DNA of 64,000 nt from Candidatus Methylomicrobium oryzae (GCF_016745425.1 NZ_JAERVK010000012.1:62001-126000); one strand, 5' to 3'. Positions 27,918 through 38,084 are shown, counted from the stretch's first letter. A program made the numbers and translations. The notes: generated by a model from the sequence alone, not told the origin.

Positions 27918-28343
27918 ACATAAAATTAACGGATGATTTTAACCGATATCGGCAAGGTTAGCCAGTTATATTCTCCACGGCGCATCGCCGAAAGTGCGGC
28001 AGCGGCTTCGATTAGAGGGCTTAAGCGCGCAGCGGCCGGCGCTAAAAATTTCTATCCTCGGCTGACAAAAGTTATTAAAGTTGGCGGGATAGAAACCCGG
28101 ATTACTCAGTCAAAGAGTTTTGTTCACCGTGGATAAACCCTAATAAAAACCAATCCCTTAAATAAATGCGCGCACCTATCTCATTGCTGCAACAGGAAAC
28201 CTGCCTCATTCGCAGCCCTCCCAATTCCTGTAAGCTACCGGTTTGCAATCCGGAACCGCTCTCCCCCGGCCCTATAAGGCTAACAGGGTTTGCTGCGGCC
28301 GCTTTCAGTTAATTTTGTGAATCTCCGGCTACCTGAAAAGATC
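27918..28343. other. Intergenic region between tRNA-Leu and the sensor kinase
   Basis: About 425 bases. I see no supported gene or repeat; short open frames lack ribosome binding sites. Confidence 0.4.
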
Positions 28344-31300
28344 ATGCAGAATTGCTCCAGCCGCTTTGTTTTTCCTTTCGCCCCGACGGCCGCTCGACTG
28401 ACTAACGGGATTGCCCTGTTCGTCATACTGATCAGTCTGCTGGTAATCATGGGCTGGATTTTCGACATCGCCGAGCTAAAAAGCATTTGGCCGAACCCGA
28501 CCACCATGAAGCCTTTGGTCGCGGTCGGACTGCTGCTTTCCGGCTCCGCGCTCTGGTTGCTGCACCGGGACGACCCGAATTCGCACCGGCAAATGCTCGG
28601 ACAAATCTTTTCCGCTTTAGTTGCAGTACTCGGCGGACTGGTCCTGCTGGAATATCTCGGCAACGTCAATTTGGACCTGGACCAGTGGCTGTTTCCAAAC
28701 GCAGTCGCGGAGGAGGATGTGCTGCATCCCGGCCGCCCCTCCCCAAGCGCCGCCTATTGCCTGTTTTTGACCGGCATGGCCCTGGTCGCGCTGGATATGG
28801 AAGCGCGCTGGATCACGCCATTTTTAGCGCTACAAATTCAGTTGTTCGCGCTTCTCGCGCTGGTAGGGCATGCCTATGACGTATCCACCCTCTATCAAAT
28901 CCGGCCGTATGTGTCGATCCCGCTTCACACGGCCGTATCCCTGTTCGTACTAGGCGTCGGGATTCTCAGCGCGCGCCCCGAACGCTACCTGGCTTGGCTG
29001 ATCAGTCCGTTTGCCGGCAGCGTCATGGCGCGAAATCTCCTGCCGGCTGCCGTTCTGCTGCCGTTTGCGATCGGCTTGATCCAACTGAAAGGCCAACGCT
29101 CCGGGTTATACAGCGCCGATTTCGGCTGGGCGCTTTTCATTATTTTTCATATCGTGGCGTTCAGCGGGATGATTTATCTGGCGGCAAAGTTGCTGAACAA
29201 GGCCGACTCCGAGCGCGAAATCGGCTTCGCCGCTTTGCAGGAAGGCGAAGAACGTTTCCGCCTGCTCTTCCAGGCATCTCCGAACGGGCTGCTGATGGCC
29301 GATCTCGAAGGAAAGGTCAGACTCGCGAATCGGCAGTCCGAAACCCTGTTCGGCTACCAGTCGGGTCATCTGCAGGGCCGTGCGCTCGAAACGTTGTTGA
29401 AAGATCCGGAGCAGAATCACCCCTATGCCTACCAGGAACCGTTCACCGTAAAGCTCCTGCTCAAAATTAAAGGCATAGGCAGCGAAATGATCGGATTAAG
29501 ACGGGACGGAACCCAATTTACGGCTCAGGTCGACGGCAGTTCGCTCGTCACCCGCCAAGGCAATATGCTGTTGGTCACCCTGGTCGATGTGACAAGGCGC
29601 AAGCTTGCCGAAGCGGAACGCGATCGTTTTGTGGCGCTTGCCGAAGGCAGCACCGAATTCATCGGCATGTGCGACCGGAACTTCAAGCCCTTCTATGTAA
29701 ACCCCGCCGGGATGCAGATGGTAGGCCTTGAAAATTTAGCCGCTGCCTGCAGCGTGCGGGTCCAGGACTATTATTTTCTCGAAGACCAGGCTTACGTCAC
29801 CGATGAGTTCTTTCCCCGCGTCATGCGGGAGGGAAACGCCGAAGTGGAAATACGCTTCCGGCATTTTCAAACCGGCAAGGCAATCTGGATGCTTTGCAAC
29901 GTCTTCAACCTCCGCGACGAAAAAGGCCGGATTTCCGGTTGGGCGACCGTCAGCCGCAACATTCATCGGCGCAAACTGACCGAAGAAGCCCTGGAACAGC
30001 AACAAATCCTGCTGCTCAGCATCATGCAGGCCACCGACGTAATGCTGGTCTACCTTGACCCCCAGTTCAACTTCATTTGGGTCAATGCATCGTATGCCGA
30101 TACTTGCGGAATGAAGCCCGAAGAACTGCTCGGAAAAAACCATTTCGATTTGTACCCGGACCCGGAAAACGAGGCGATCTTCCGCCAGGTGCGGGATACC
30201 GGCAAAGCGGTGTTTTATAAGGATAAACCGTTCGAATTTCCCGATCAGCCGGAGCGCGGGACCACTTATTGGGATTGGAGCCTGGTGCCGGCTACCGACC
30301 TGGATGAATCGGTAACCGGCCTGGTCCTTTCTCTGCGCGAGACAACGCCTTTCAAACTGGCTCAAGAGGCCCTCCGCGAAAGCGAAGAGCGCTTTCGCAA
30401 GCTGGTCGAATCTTATGCCCAGGCCGTCTGGGAAGCAGAGGCGGATGGCGTTGTGGCAGTGGACAGCCCGTCCTGGCGCGCCTATACGGGCCAGGCCTTC
30501 GAGGAATGGATCGGCTACGGCTGGCTCAATGCCGTCCATCCGGAAGATAGGGATTACGCCGCACGGCAATGGCACGAAGCGGTCGCTACCGGGCACGACA
30601 TCAACGCGGAATTCCGGATAAAATTCAGAAACGACGGCTGGCGATGGACCAATGTCCGGGCAACGCCGCTTTTGAGCGATGACGGCCAAGTCATCAAATG
30701 GGTCGGCAGCAATACCGACATTCACGACTGGAAGCAGGCCGAGGAGGCCTTGCGCGAAAGCGAAGAACGCTTGCGGCTGGCCTGGAAAGCCACCCGCGAT
30801 GTCATTTGGGACTGGGACATCATGCACGACTTGCAACGCTGGAGCGAGGCGAGCGTGGATGTCTTCGGCTGGCGGGATGCGGTCGATGCCCCCCAGACGG
30901 CCCGATGGGGACTCGAGCGGGTGCACCCCGACGATCAGCAGCGCGTTGCGGCGAGTGTGCGCGCGGTGCTTGACAATCCCGCCTTCGACCACTGGGAGGA
31001 CGAGTACCGTTTCCTGCGGAGCGACGGCAGCTATGCCAGCGTACTTGACCGCGGATTCGTACTCCGCGACAACCGGGGGAAGCCCTGCCGAATGATCGGC
31101 GCAATGCAGGACATTACCGAAAGAAAGCGCGCGGAAGAAAAAATGCAGGAGCTGAACCAGATGCTCGAACAACAAGTAAAACTTCGCACCAAAGAACTCG
31201 AAACCATCAATGCCCGCATCAAAAACGAACTGAGCGAACGCCAGCTTGCCGAGTCCCGAGCAGTCGCCTCCCTGCGGGAAAAAGAAGTACTGCTGAAAGA

Positions 31301-31904
31301 AATTCACCACCGGGTCAAAAACAATCTGCAAGTGATCGCCAGCCTGCTTCGCCTCCAGGCCGATTCCCTCACCGATCCGGCCGCCCGCAGCGCGTTCCTG
31401 GACAGCCAGCAGCGGGTCCATTCCATGGCGCTGGCGCACGAGCATTTATATCAATCCCGCAGTCTGGCCCGGATCAAAATGGCCGAATACATCACCAGCC
31501 TGGTCAACTCGCTCCGCCGCTCATACGTTCAAGCCGCCTCGTCGATCCAGCTCAAAATACAAATCGCCGATGTCGAGCTCGATGTCGAGCAGACCGTACC
31601 GATCGGATTGATCATCAGCGAATTGGTTTCCAACAGCTTTAAGTACGCCTTTACGCCGCCCACCACTTCTTCGTGGGAGCTGTGGATCAAACTGGTGAAC
31701 GACAAGCCGGACAGGCTGATGCTGGAAGTCGGCGACAACGGCCGAGGCATTCCGGACGATGTGGAAATTGCAAAACCGTTGTCCATGGGTTTACATCTGG
31801 TGCAATCTTTCGTCTTGCAGTTAAATGGGCAGTTGACGGTTCGGCGCCGGCCGGAAACCGTATTTTTCATTTCCATACCCCAAAAAAAAGGTAACCATGC
31901 TTAA
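28344..31904 (+). CDS. Membrane sensor histidine kinase with five PAS domains (HisKA_2 type)
   Basis: 1186 residues from the ATG at 28344 (MQNCSSRFV); an upstream TTG at 28290 in the same frame seems less likely. The first about 300 residues hold eight transmembrane segments. Five PAS domains follow (starting near 29270, 29636, 30010, 30400 and 30770), several with PAC tails ending in DITERK-like motifs, then a short coiled coil. The kinase core is of the HisKA_2/HWE-like class: EIHHRVKNNLQVIASLLRLQ with the phospho-accepting His, then HATPase motifs ELVSNSFKYAF, VGDNGRGIPDD and GLHLVQSFV. Its end overlaps the downstream regulator by eight bases, so the two are an evident kinase-regulator pair. 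The signal is unknown. Confidence 0.93.
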   Translation: MQNCSSRFVFPFAPTAARLTNGIALFVILISLLVIMGWIFDIAELKSIWPNPTTMKPLVAVGLLLSGSALWLLHRDDPNSHRQMLGQIFSALVAVLGGLVLLEYLGNVNLDLDQWLFPNAVAEEDVLHPGRPSPSAAYCLFLTGMALVALDMEARWITPFLALQIQLFALLALVGHAYDVSTLYQIRPYVSIPLHTAVSLFVLGVGILSARPERYLAWLISPFAGSVMARNLLPAAVLLPFAIGLIQLKGQRSGLYSADFGWALFIIFHIVAFSGMIYLAAKLLNKADSEREIGFAALQEGEERFRLLFQASPNGLLMADLEGKVRLANRQSETLFGYQSGHLQGRALETLLKDPEQNHPYAYQEPFTVKLLLKIKGIGSEMIGLRRDGTQFTAQVDGSSLVTRQGNMLLVTLVDVTRRKLAEAERDRFVALAEGSTEFIGMCDRNFKPFYVNPAGMQMVGLENLAAACSVRVQDYYFLEDQAYVTDEFFPRVMREGNAEVEIRFRHFQTGKAIWMLCNVFNLRDEKGRISGWATVSRNIHRRKLTEEALEQQQILLLSIMQATDVMLVYLDPQFNFIWVNASYADTCGMKPEELLGKNHFDLYPDPENEAIFRQVRDTGKAVFYKDKPFEFPDQPERGTTYWDWSLVPATDLDESVTGLVLSLRETTPFKLAQEALRESEERFRKLVESYAQAVWEAEADGVVAVDSPSWRAYTGQAFEEWIGYGWLNAVHPEDRDYAARQWHEAVATGHDINAEFRIKFRNDGWRWTNVRATPLLSDDGQVIKWVGSNTDIHDWKQAEEALRESEERLRLAWKATRDVIWDWDIMHDLQRWSEASVDVFGWRDAVDAPQTARWGLERVHPDDQQRVAASVRAVLDNPAFDHWEDEYRFLRSDGSYASVLDRGFVLRDNRGKPCRMIGAMQDITERKRAEEKMQELNQMLEQQVKLRTKELETINARIKNELSERQLAESRAVASLREKEVLLKEIHHRVKNNLQVIASLLRLQADSLTDPAARSAFLDSQQRVHSMALAHEHLYQSRSLARIKMAEYITSLVNSLRRSYVQAASSIQLKIQIADVELDVEQTVPIGLIISELVSNSFKYAFTPPTTSSWELWIKLVNDKPDRLMLEVGDNGRGIPDDVEIAKPLSMGLHLVQSFVLQLNGQLTVRRRPETVFFISIPQKKGNHA

Positions 31905-33990
31905 AGCACGCATGCTGGTGGTCGAGGATGAAGTCATCATCGCCCTGGACATTCAACGCACCCTGAGCAGAATGGGCTACGATGTGCCGGAGTTCGCCAC
32001 GTCGGCCGAATCCGCCCTGGAACGCATCGGCACGCTGCAGCCCGACCTGGTACTGATGGACATTCACTTGAGCGGCACAATGGACGGCATCGCCGCGGCC
32101 GACGAAATCCGCAAGCAGCATGCCCTGCCGGTCGTGTTTCTGACCGCCCACTCGGACGAAGCCACGCTGAACCGCGCGAAAATCACCGAGCCTTACGGCT
32201 ATGTGCTGAAACCTTTCGAGGAGCGCGAACTGCAGATCGCCATCGATATCGCCTTGTACCGGCACAGCGCCGAAACGAAGCTCAGGCAAATGGAACGCTG
32301 GCTGGGCACGACGCTCGAAAGCCTCGGCGACGGCGTCATTGCGACTCGCCTCGACGGCCAAATTACGCTGATGAACCGGATGGCTGAAGTGCTGACCGGC
32401 TGGCCGCAACCCGAGGCGCTCGGCCGGCCTTTCGGCGAAGTGCTGCGGCTGGTTTACCAGACGACGGGAATTCCACTCGCCAATCTGGTGGAACGCGTAC
32501 TGGAAAACGGCCTGATCATCGATCTGTCGCCCGACACAGCGCTGATCAATCGGGAAGGCATGGAGATTCCTGTCGACAAAAGCGCGGCGCCGATACGCGA
32601 TAAAAGCGGCAATGTGACCGGGATAGTGATTGTTTTTCGCGAACTGACCGCCCGCAAATACGTGGAGGAAAAATTACGCCATTTTGCCGCGCATGACGTA
32701 CTGACCGGCCTGCCCAATGAAATCTTATTGACCGACCGGTTGAGCCAAGCCTTCGAACATGCCAAGCGCTATCCCGATTATGCTTTTGCGTTGCTCGTCA
32801 TCGACCTGAACCGTTTCAGGCACATCATCGATAGCTACGGGGATGTATTCGGCGACATGGTATTGAGCGCCGTCGCCCAACGCCTGAGGGAAAACCTGCG
32901 CGCCGCGGACACCCTCGCACGGGTCGGCGGCGATGAATTTATGGTTCTGCTCACCCATATTAATGACCTGCTGGACGTAGTCCGTATCGCCCAACGCATT
33001 CTGGACAAAATAGCCGAAGCAGTCATTATCGAAGGACAGGAAGCGTTCATCTCGGCCAGTATCGGGATCGTCCTGAGCGAACCGCGTTACCAACGGACCG
33101 AAGACATATTGCACGACGCTGTTTTTGCGTTGCGCCAGGCAAAAGCCCAAGGAGACCGGCAACTGAGGGTGTTCAATACCGTTCAGGATAATTACGCCGT
33201 ACGGCTGCTGCAGTTGGAGGCCGACTTGAACTTGGCTATCGAACGCAATGAATTCCGTATTCATTACCAACCGATCATAGAACTCGCCAGCGGAACGCTG
33301 TCCGGTTTCGAGGCGTTGCTGCATTGGCAGTATTCCGAGCATGGCCTTTTGGCACCCGCCGATTTTTGGGCGCTGGCGGAAAAAATCGGCATTTTGGTCA
33401 AAATCAGCGCCTGGATGCTGCACGAATCCTGCAGGCAGCTTCGGGTCTGGCAACAATTGTGCCCTGCGAATGCCACCCTGTCGGTCGCGGTCAATTTATC
33501 GCAAACACAATTTTTGCATCCGAGTTTACGAAACCAGGTGACCCAGGCATTGGCGGCATCCGGCTTGGACGCGCGCTATTTGTGCCTGGAAATTGCGGAG
33601 GAAGTTGCCGCCGTCGACCCACTCGTTTCGTCCCATATTCTGGCCGAACTTGGCGAACTCGGTGTGCAATTGCACCTCGACGATTTCGAAGCCGGGGGTA
33701 ACGCCTCACTGAATCTGCTCCAGAATCCGTCGGTTCACACGATCAAAATCGATCGCAGCGTGGTCCGATCGGTTAGCGACACATCCGACCGCAAAAGCGC
33801 GATCGTGCGGTCGATCCTGTCGCTGGCGGGCGAATTGGGCAAGAAAGTTGCAGCCGAAGGCATCGAAACCGCAGAACAGGCCGAGCAGCTTCTATCCTGG
33901 GGATGCCAGTGCGGACAAGGCTATCACTTTGCCGATCCGCTGGCGGCAAAGGATGTCGAGCGATTTGTTCTCAGCCAGGGCAAGACCTAG
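31897..33990 (+). CDS. Response regulator REC-PAS-GGDEF-EAL
   Basis: 697 residues. REC domain (1-120) with acidic residues E10, D11, the phospho-acceptor D55 (LVLMDIHLSG) and K in VLKPFEE; a PAS domain (about 130-250); a GGDEF domain with intact GGDEF near residue 344, DLNRF metal site and an upstream RAAD inhibitory-site motif; an EAL domain with FEALLHW near 470, AVNLSQTQF, LHLDDF, IKIDRS and AAEGIETAEQ. Both catalytic motifs look intact, so it could make or degrade cyclic di-GMP under control of the upstream kinase. The EAL loop reads DDFEAGGNASLNLL instead of the usual DDFGTGYSSL, a possible change of activity. Confidence 0.93.
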   Translation: MLKARMLVVEDEVIIALDIQRTLSRMGYDVPEFATSAESALERIGTLQPDLVLMDIHLSGTMDGIAAADEIRKQHALPVVFLTAHSDEATLNRAKITEPYGYVLKPFEERELQIAIDIALYRHSAETKLRQMERWLGTTLESLGDGVIATRLDGQITLMNRMAEVLTGWPQPEALGRPFGEVLRLVYQTTGIPLANLVERVLENGLIIDLSPDTALINREGMEIPVDKSAAPIRDKSGNVTGIVIVFRELTARKYVEEKLRHFAAHDVLTGLPNEILLTDRLSQAFEHAKRYPDYAFALLVIDLNRFRHIIDSYGDVFGDMVLSAVAQRLRENLRAADTLARVGGDEFMVLLTHINDLLDVVRIAQRILDKIAEAVIIEGQEAFISASIGIVLSEPRYQRTEDILHDAVFALRQAKAQGDRQLRVFNTVQDNYAVRLLQLEADLNLAIERNEFRIHYQPIIELASGTLSGFEALLHWQYSEHGLLAPADFWALAEKIGILVKISAWMLHESCRQLRVWQQLCPANATLSVAVNLSQTQFLHPSLRNQVTQALAASGLDARYLCLEIAEEVAAVDPLVSSHILAELGELGVQLHLDDFEAGGNASLNLLQNPSVHTIKIDRSVVRSVSDTSDRKSAIVRSILSLAGELGKKVAAEGIETAEQAEQLLSWGCQCGQGYHFADPLAAKDVERFVLSQGKT

Positions 33991-34838
33991 AGGCTGATCG
34001 AAACCTCGAAACCCAACGCGCGCAGCGCCTCCGCAAACGCCCGCATGACCGGCTCCGGCATTCGGCCAAGGCGTCCCGCTTCGGGCTGCAGGGAAGGCCT
34101 GGCTATCGTATAGAGCAGGATCTCGCGTACTCCGCTGCGCTTTTTGACGGCCTGCAGCGCCTCCAGCAGCGCGGTTCTTTCCTGCTCCGCAAAGCCCTGC
34201 CTGTCGATGTCCACCAGGCAGATCTGCACTTTGGTCCGGCAGCAGCCGGACGCCAAAACCAGATTGTTCAGGCTCGCTTCGATACCTTGCCCGGCCTTGT
34301 TGATCAGTCGCCTGCCCGCTGGCGTCGCGCTGTCAAGCTTGAACCAAACTTCGCCGCCGAACCGGCTCAGCGCTTTCAGGCCTTCCTGGACTTTGGGCTG
34401 ATGCACTAAGCTGCCGTTCGTGATCAACACATAACGGCTGGCGGGGAACAGCCCGGCTTCGGTTGCAATCCTGCCGATCAGCTCGACCGCCTCGGCAAAC
34501 CGCGGCACGCTGGTCGGCTCGCCGTTTCCCGAAATGGCGATATCCTTAATCGTCCGCTGATCCTCCGGAACCTCAAAGCGGCGGAAAAACGCCCCGGACC
34601 GGACCTGTTCCAGAAAACCGCGCAGCTCGGCTTCGAGCAGCCCGAAATCGAGTTCCGGCGCGGCGCCGACCCTCAAATCCGGCACCTGGCAGTAAATGCA
34701 CTGCCAGTTGCAGGCGTTGTTCGTATTGAAATTGACGCCGATCGATATCCCGCCGGCGCGCCGGGACAAAACCGGATAGATATAGGTCAGACCGGCGCGG
34801 TCCCGGCTATGATCGGCGGCAGTGAGCTGCAAAGACAT
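33987..34838 (-). CDS. Radical SAM protein of unknown substrate
   Basis: 283 residues with the radical SAM iron-sulfur motif ACNWQCIYCQ (C43, C47, C50), a GNGEPTSVPRF stretch that binds the S-adenosylmethionine end, and TNGSLVHQPKVQEGL. No C-terminal extra cluster is visible. The family resembles wybutosine/molybdenum-cofactor-like small radical SAM enzymes, but I cannot name the reaction. The stop codon overlaps the stop of the convergent GGDEF-EAL gene by four bases, and the gene is alone on this strand. Confidence 0.85.
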   Translation of the reverse strand: MSLQLTAADHSRDRAGLTYIYPVLSRRAGGISIGVNFNTNNACNWQCIYCQVPDLRVGAAPELDFGLLEAELRGFLEQVRSGAFFRRFEVPEDQRTIKDIAISGNGEPTSVPRFAEAVELIGRIATEAGLFPASRYVLITNGSLVHQPKVQEGLKALSRFGGEVWFKLDSATPAGRRLINKAGQGIEASLNNLVLASGCCRTKVQICLVDIDRQGFAEQERTALLEALQAVKKRSGVREILLYTIARPSLQPEAGRLGRMPEPVMRAFAEALRALGFEVSISL

Positions 34839-34918
34839 CGTTCAACGCGCTTTACAGCGGATAAGGCCCGCCATGCAGATCAACTTCCCCGAAAAAGCGA
34901 AGGCCGGTTCCATTACCT

Positions 34919-36325
34919 TTATCCTTTGGCCATTCCGAACAGATTTTTGATTTTTTTCATCTGGCTTTTCGCGGAATCGGGCTCAGCGGCATCCGGAGAT
35001 ACCGGCACAGCCTGTTCAGCCGCACGGGATTCGACGGGCTCTGCTTTCGCCTCGGCGGCTTTCTGCCTGGACAATCCCAGCAGGCTCTTCATTTTACCCA
35101 ACGGCTCCTGCGCGGAGCCGGCCGAAGGCTGCGGTTGCGACTGCGGCTCGGGCCGGATTTCGGGCGGAATTTCCGCCGCGGAGTAACGGGTTGCCTCGGC
35201 TCTTTCGACGGGCGCGCCGGATTCCGATTTAGATTCCGGTTGGGACTTGCCGAACAGGCCCTTCAATTTGCCGGCGAACCCGGCTCCCTGCCCCTTGGAG
35301 GCAGCGTCTTCCGCCTTTGGCGGAACGGCTATTTCCGGCTGGTAATCCCAGTCCGGCAGCACGATCGCTTGCGGCTGATCCTGCACCCCTGCCGCCTGCT
35401 CGATCGCCGCCGGAGTCGGGATCACGGCGGCTTCGGCTGCCTTAGGCCGGGGAGCCGGGGCAAATGCCGCGGGCTCCGCAGGCGCCCGGGGAATGATCGC
35501 TTCGACCGGCGCGGGCGCAGCCGCTTGGACCGGCTCGGGATGCATTTCCGGCAGACCCGGCTCGGCTTCCGCAACGGGCTCAGGATGAATTGGCGCCGGC
35601 GCCGGTTCGGCTCCCTGGCGGGTTTCTACCGCTTTTTGCAGCCGGCCCAGTTCGGCTTCCGCCGCCGCCAGCTTTTCCGCCAGCTGTTGCCGTTGTTTTT
35701 CCGTATCGTTCCACTCCAGGCGCTGCCGTTCGAGTTCCGTGAGCCGCGCCGATTGGGCGGTATGTTTTTCGAGAATTTCGGCGACCTGCTGTTCCAGGCC
35801 GGTGATCTGAAGCGCTTTCTCGGTCAGCGTATTCTGCAGATTATCGACGGCCGCTTCTTTTTCGGCGCGCCGCTCCTTCTCGGCTTGATAGGATTGCTGC
35901 AGCTCGGCTTTGGCCTGCCGCTCGGCGCGCAAAGCGTTCGCCAGTTGGGTAACCACCCTGTCATGCTGCTGCCACAGCTCCTCGGACGCCAGATCTTCGC
36001 TGACCGCGGGCAAAGGCTGTTCGCCCACATCGAAACCGGCCGCCAGCGTCTGAACCGTGCCGGAAATCTGCTGATTGCGCAACACGAGGCGCTCCTGCAG
36101 GCCGGCGGCCTGTTGCTGCGTCATCGAAAGCTGGCCCGCCAGCTCGGCGCGCGCCTTCTCGCCGGCGGCCGCCCTTCTTTTGAGCGGCGCCCTCCTGATC
36201 ATGCCGACGATGGAGGCCAGCAGCGCGGTGGCGAGTACCAAGGCCGCGGCAAACAACGGGTTGCCGAGCGCAAGTTGTGCCCACTCCAGCAAAGTGGCTT
36301 TTACGACGGGTAAGAATTCTTGCAT
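34919..36325 (-). CDS. Membrane-anchored coiled-coil protein with Pro/Ala-rich tail
   Basis: 468 residues from the ATG at 36325, which has GAGGAAATAATT before it. N-terminal membrane segment (NPLFAAALVLATALLASIVGMI, about 18-40), then a long coiled coil rich in Ala, Glu, Gln and Lys (about 45-230), then a low-complexity Ala/Pro/Glu region with the repeated-looking modules GLFGKSQPES, KSLLGLSRQK and KNLFGMAKG. No catalytic motif. Topology is like TolA/FimV-type envelope or scaffold proteins; no specific function can be assigned. A longer frame to 36403 exists but lacks a ribosome binding site. Confidence 0.65.
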   Translation of the reverse strand: MQEFLPVVKATLLEWAQLALGNPLFAAALVLATALLASIVGMIRRAPLKRRAAAGEKARAELAGQLSMTQQQAAGLQERLVLRNQQISGTVQTLAAGFDVGEQPLPAVSEDLASEELWQQHDRVVTQLANALRAERQAKAELQQSYQAEKERRAEKEAAVDNLQNTLTEKALQITGLEQQVAEILEKHTAQSARLTELERQRLEWNDTEKQRQQLAEKLAAAEAELGRLQKAVETRQGAEPAPAPIHPEPVAEAEPGLPEMHPEPVQAAAPAPVEAIIPRAPAEPAAFAPAPRPKAAEAAVIPTPAAIEQAAGVQDQPQAIVLPDWDYQPEIAVPPKAEDAASKGQGAGFAGKLKGLFGKSQPESKSESGAPVERAEATRYSAAEIPPEIRPEPQSQPQPSAGSAQEPLGKMKSLLGLSRQKAAEAKAEPVESRAAEQAVPVSPDAAEPDSAKSQMKKIKNLFGMAKG

Positions 36326-36825
36326 AATTATTTCCTCATTCAAAAGAGTGTTCATGTGCAGCGGATTGGGGCATTTATTTTTTATTCTTGGACGCCCGCA
36401 CACGTGTAAGTATCCGTCCGGACAGACAAACTATCGAAACACCGTGCCCGCTTCCCTGCTCCCCGGATTCGCGATTCCAGCTATATTCGGCCTCAGGATT
36501 TTCAGGGCGTCCGAAGCGCACCGATCAGCAGAGTTTTTCGACAACCTTTCGTTCCGACAGTCATTTGGCGATCTCCCTTGCATTTATCGTTATTCGTCGA
36601 GATCGCGGCATTCGTATTCGTCATCATTTCATCAATAGCCCTCCCCGAACGTTGCCAGCCGCCCTGTATACCACACCTTCACGGCATGCTTCAATGATTC
36701 CGGATTTTTCTCTGCGCGGGCGGATACTGAAGGACTTGCCGAAAGCGGGCCAAATGCGCCGGCGCCGCCTGCGCCCGTTTGACAACGGCTTGCTTGTCCA
36801 GTAATTTCCCTCATTTTGTAACTTA
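36326..36825. other. Intergenic region, no gene seen
   Basis: 500 bases between divergent genes. Two overlapping open frames on the plus strand (36075-36638 and 36388-36804) look like chance; neither has a ribosome binding site or a recognisable family. Confidence 0.4.
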
Positions 36826-37575
36826 ATGAATACGATGAATCCGAAACACGCCGCAGAGCTTTTATTCGAGGGACCGCTTGCGGAAGAATACGGGATGCTG
36901 GCGGTGATTTGCCCGCCCGCGGCGGAAATAAGCCGCCGGGTAGGCGAATACGTCGGCGGCTGGGCGCCGCCTTACCCTGCGGCCTCGCTGAATCTGCTCG
37001 AAATCGGCTCGGGCACCGGCATCACTACCGCCTGCCTGCTGGCCAGCCGTCAGGATACCCTTATCGAAAGCGTCGATAATGCACCCGCGATGCAGACTCA
37101 GGCGCGGCATAACCTGACTGCGGCGCTGGCCGCAAAACGGCTGCGGCTGATCGAGCGCGATGCGCTGTCGCACTTGCGGGAAATGCCGGATGCCTCGATT
37201 GATGTCGTCGCCAGCGCATACACGCTGCACAATTTTTTGCACGGCTACCGGCAAAACGTGCTGAAAGAAATCCTGCGCGTACTGAAGCCCGGCGGCCTGT
37301 TCGTGAACGGCGACCGTTACGCGCTCGACGATGCGGCCGAGCATCTCAAAAGCACTCAGGAAGAGGTCAGGCATTATTTCCGGGTGTTTACCGAACTCAA
37401 GAGGCCGGATCTACTGGAGCAATGGGTCATCCATCTGTTCAGCGACGAGTCCGAAGAGCACATCATGCGCCTGAAGCCTGCGCTGGACATGATGGCCGAC
37501 ACCGGTTTCGCAAACACGCGCCTGCATTTTCGGAACGGCGTGAATGCGCTGGTCAGTGCGGTCAAACCGGCATGA
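36826..37575 (+). CDS. Class I SAM-dependent methyltransferase
   Basis: 249 residues. Motif I LLEIGSGTGITTACLLA (about 57-73), acidic loop ESVDNAPAMQTQARHN, motif II ASIDVVASAYTLHNF and motif III RVLKPGGLFVNGDRYALDD. The N-terminal 50 residues (AAELLFEGPLAEEYGML...) are family-specific. Substrate unknown; the layout is that of Methyltransf_11/25-type small-molecule or quinone methyltransferases. No operon partner. Confidence 0.8.
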   Translation: MNTMNPKHAAELLFEGPLAEEYGMLAVICPPAAEISRRVGEYVGGWAPPYPAASLNLLEIGSGTGITTACLLASRQDTLIESVDNAPAMQTQARHNLTAALAAKRLRLIERDALSHLREMPDASIDVVASAYTLHNFLHGYRQNVLKEILRVLKPGGLFVNGDRYALDDAAEHLKSTQEEVRHYFRVFTELKRPDLLEQWVIHLFSDESEEHIMRLKPALDMMADTGFANTRLHFRNGVNALVSAVKPA

Positions 37576-37727
37576 TCCGGCCGAGAGCCCTCTCCCGGCC
37601 AAAACGCCTTGTTTGACCGTCCCGAGAACTCGGGGCGAACGCTTTTTTGAAACAGGCGAGTTATAATCGGCGAAATTCAATACGGATTAAGAGCTAAAGG
37701 CTGTTACGCTGTGAAAGCAGCCTAATA

Positions 37728-37984
37728 AAATCCCCCCTGCCCCCCTTTTTCAAAGGGGGGGAAAGCGGCAGCATTGTCAAACGTTATTGGTTGTCGATGT
37801 GGTCAATGCTCCCCCTTTTTCAAAGGCGGAAAGCGGCATTGTCAAAGGGGCGAGGGCAGGCGTCGCTTCAACAATGGCCAAAACGGCATTCCCCCTTTGA
37901 CCAAAACGGATATCCCCTTTTTGAAAAGAGAGCGAGTACGTTGGAGACATCCCCCCCCTTTGAAAAAGGGGGCAGGGGGGATTT
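37728..37984. mobile_element. MITE-like element with C/G-rich terminal inverted repeats
   Basis: 257 bases bounded by inverted ends: left AAATCCCCCCTGCCCCCCTT followed by TTTCAAAGGGGGG, right CCCCCCCTTTGAAAAAGG followed by GGGCAGGGGGGATTT. The arms match over about 33 bases with slight length changes in the C run. The interior holds further CCCCCTTTTTCAAAGG-like bits and no gene. No clear target duplication. A related arrangement is at 60519-60650. Confidence 0.65.
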
Positions 37985-38084
37985 GCTCTGTATATAATTG
38001 ATGGGAGCTGACGCAGCGCTTAATCCGCATTTTAATGCCACGGAAGGTTTGCCTTTTTGCTCCGCTGATTGAAAGGTCCTCCGA

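Noticed and set aside
29736-31445. 569-residue minus-strand frame opposite the sensor kinase
   Set aside because: Shadow frame; the plus strand encodes continuous PAS and kinase domains.
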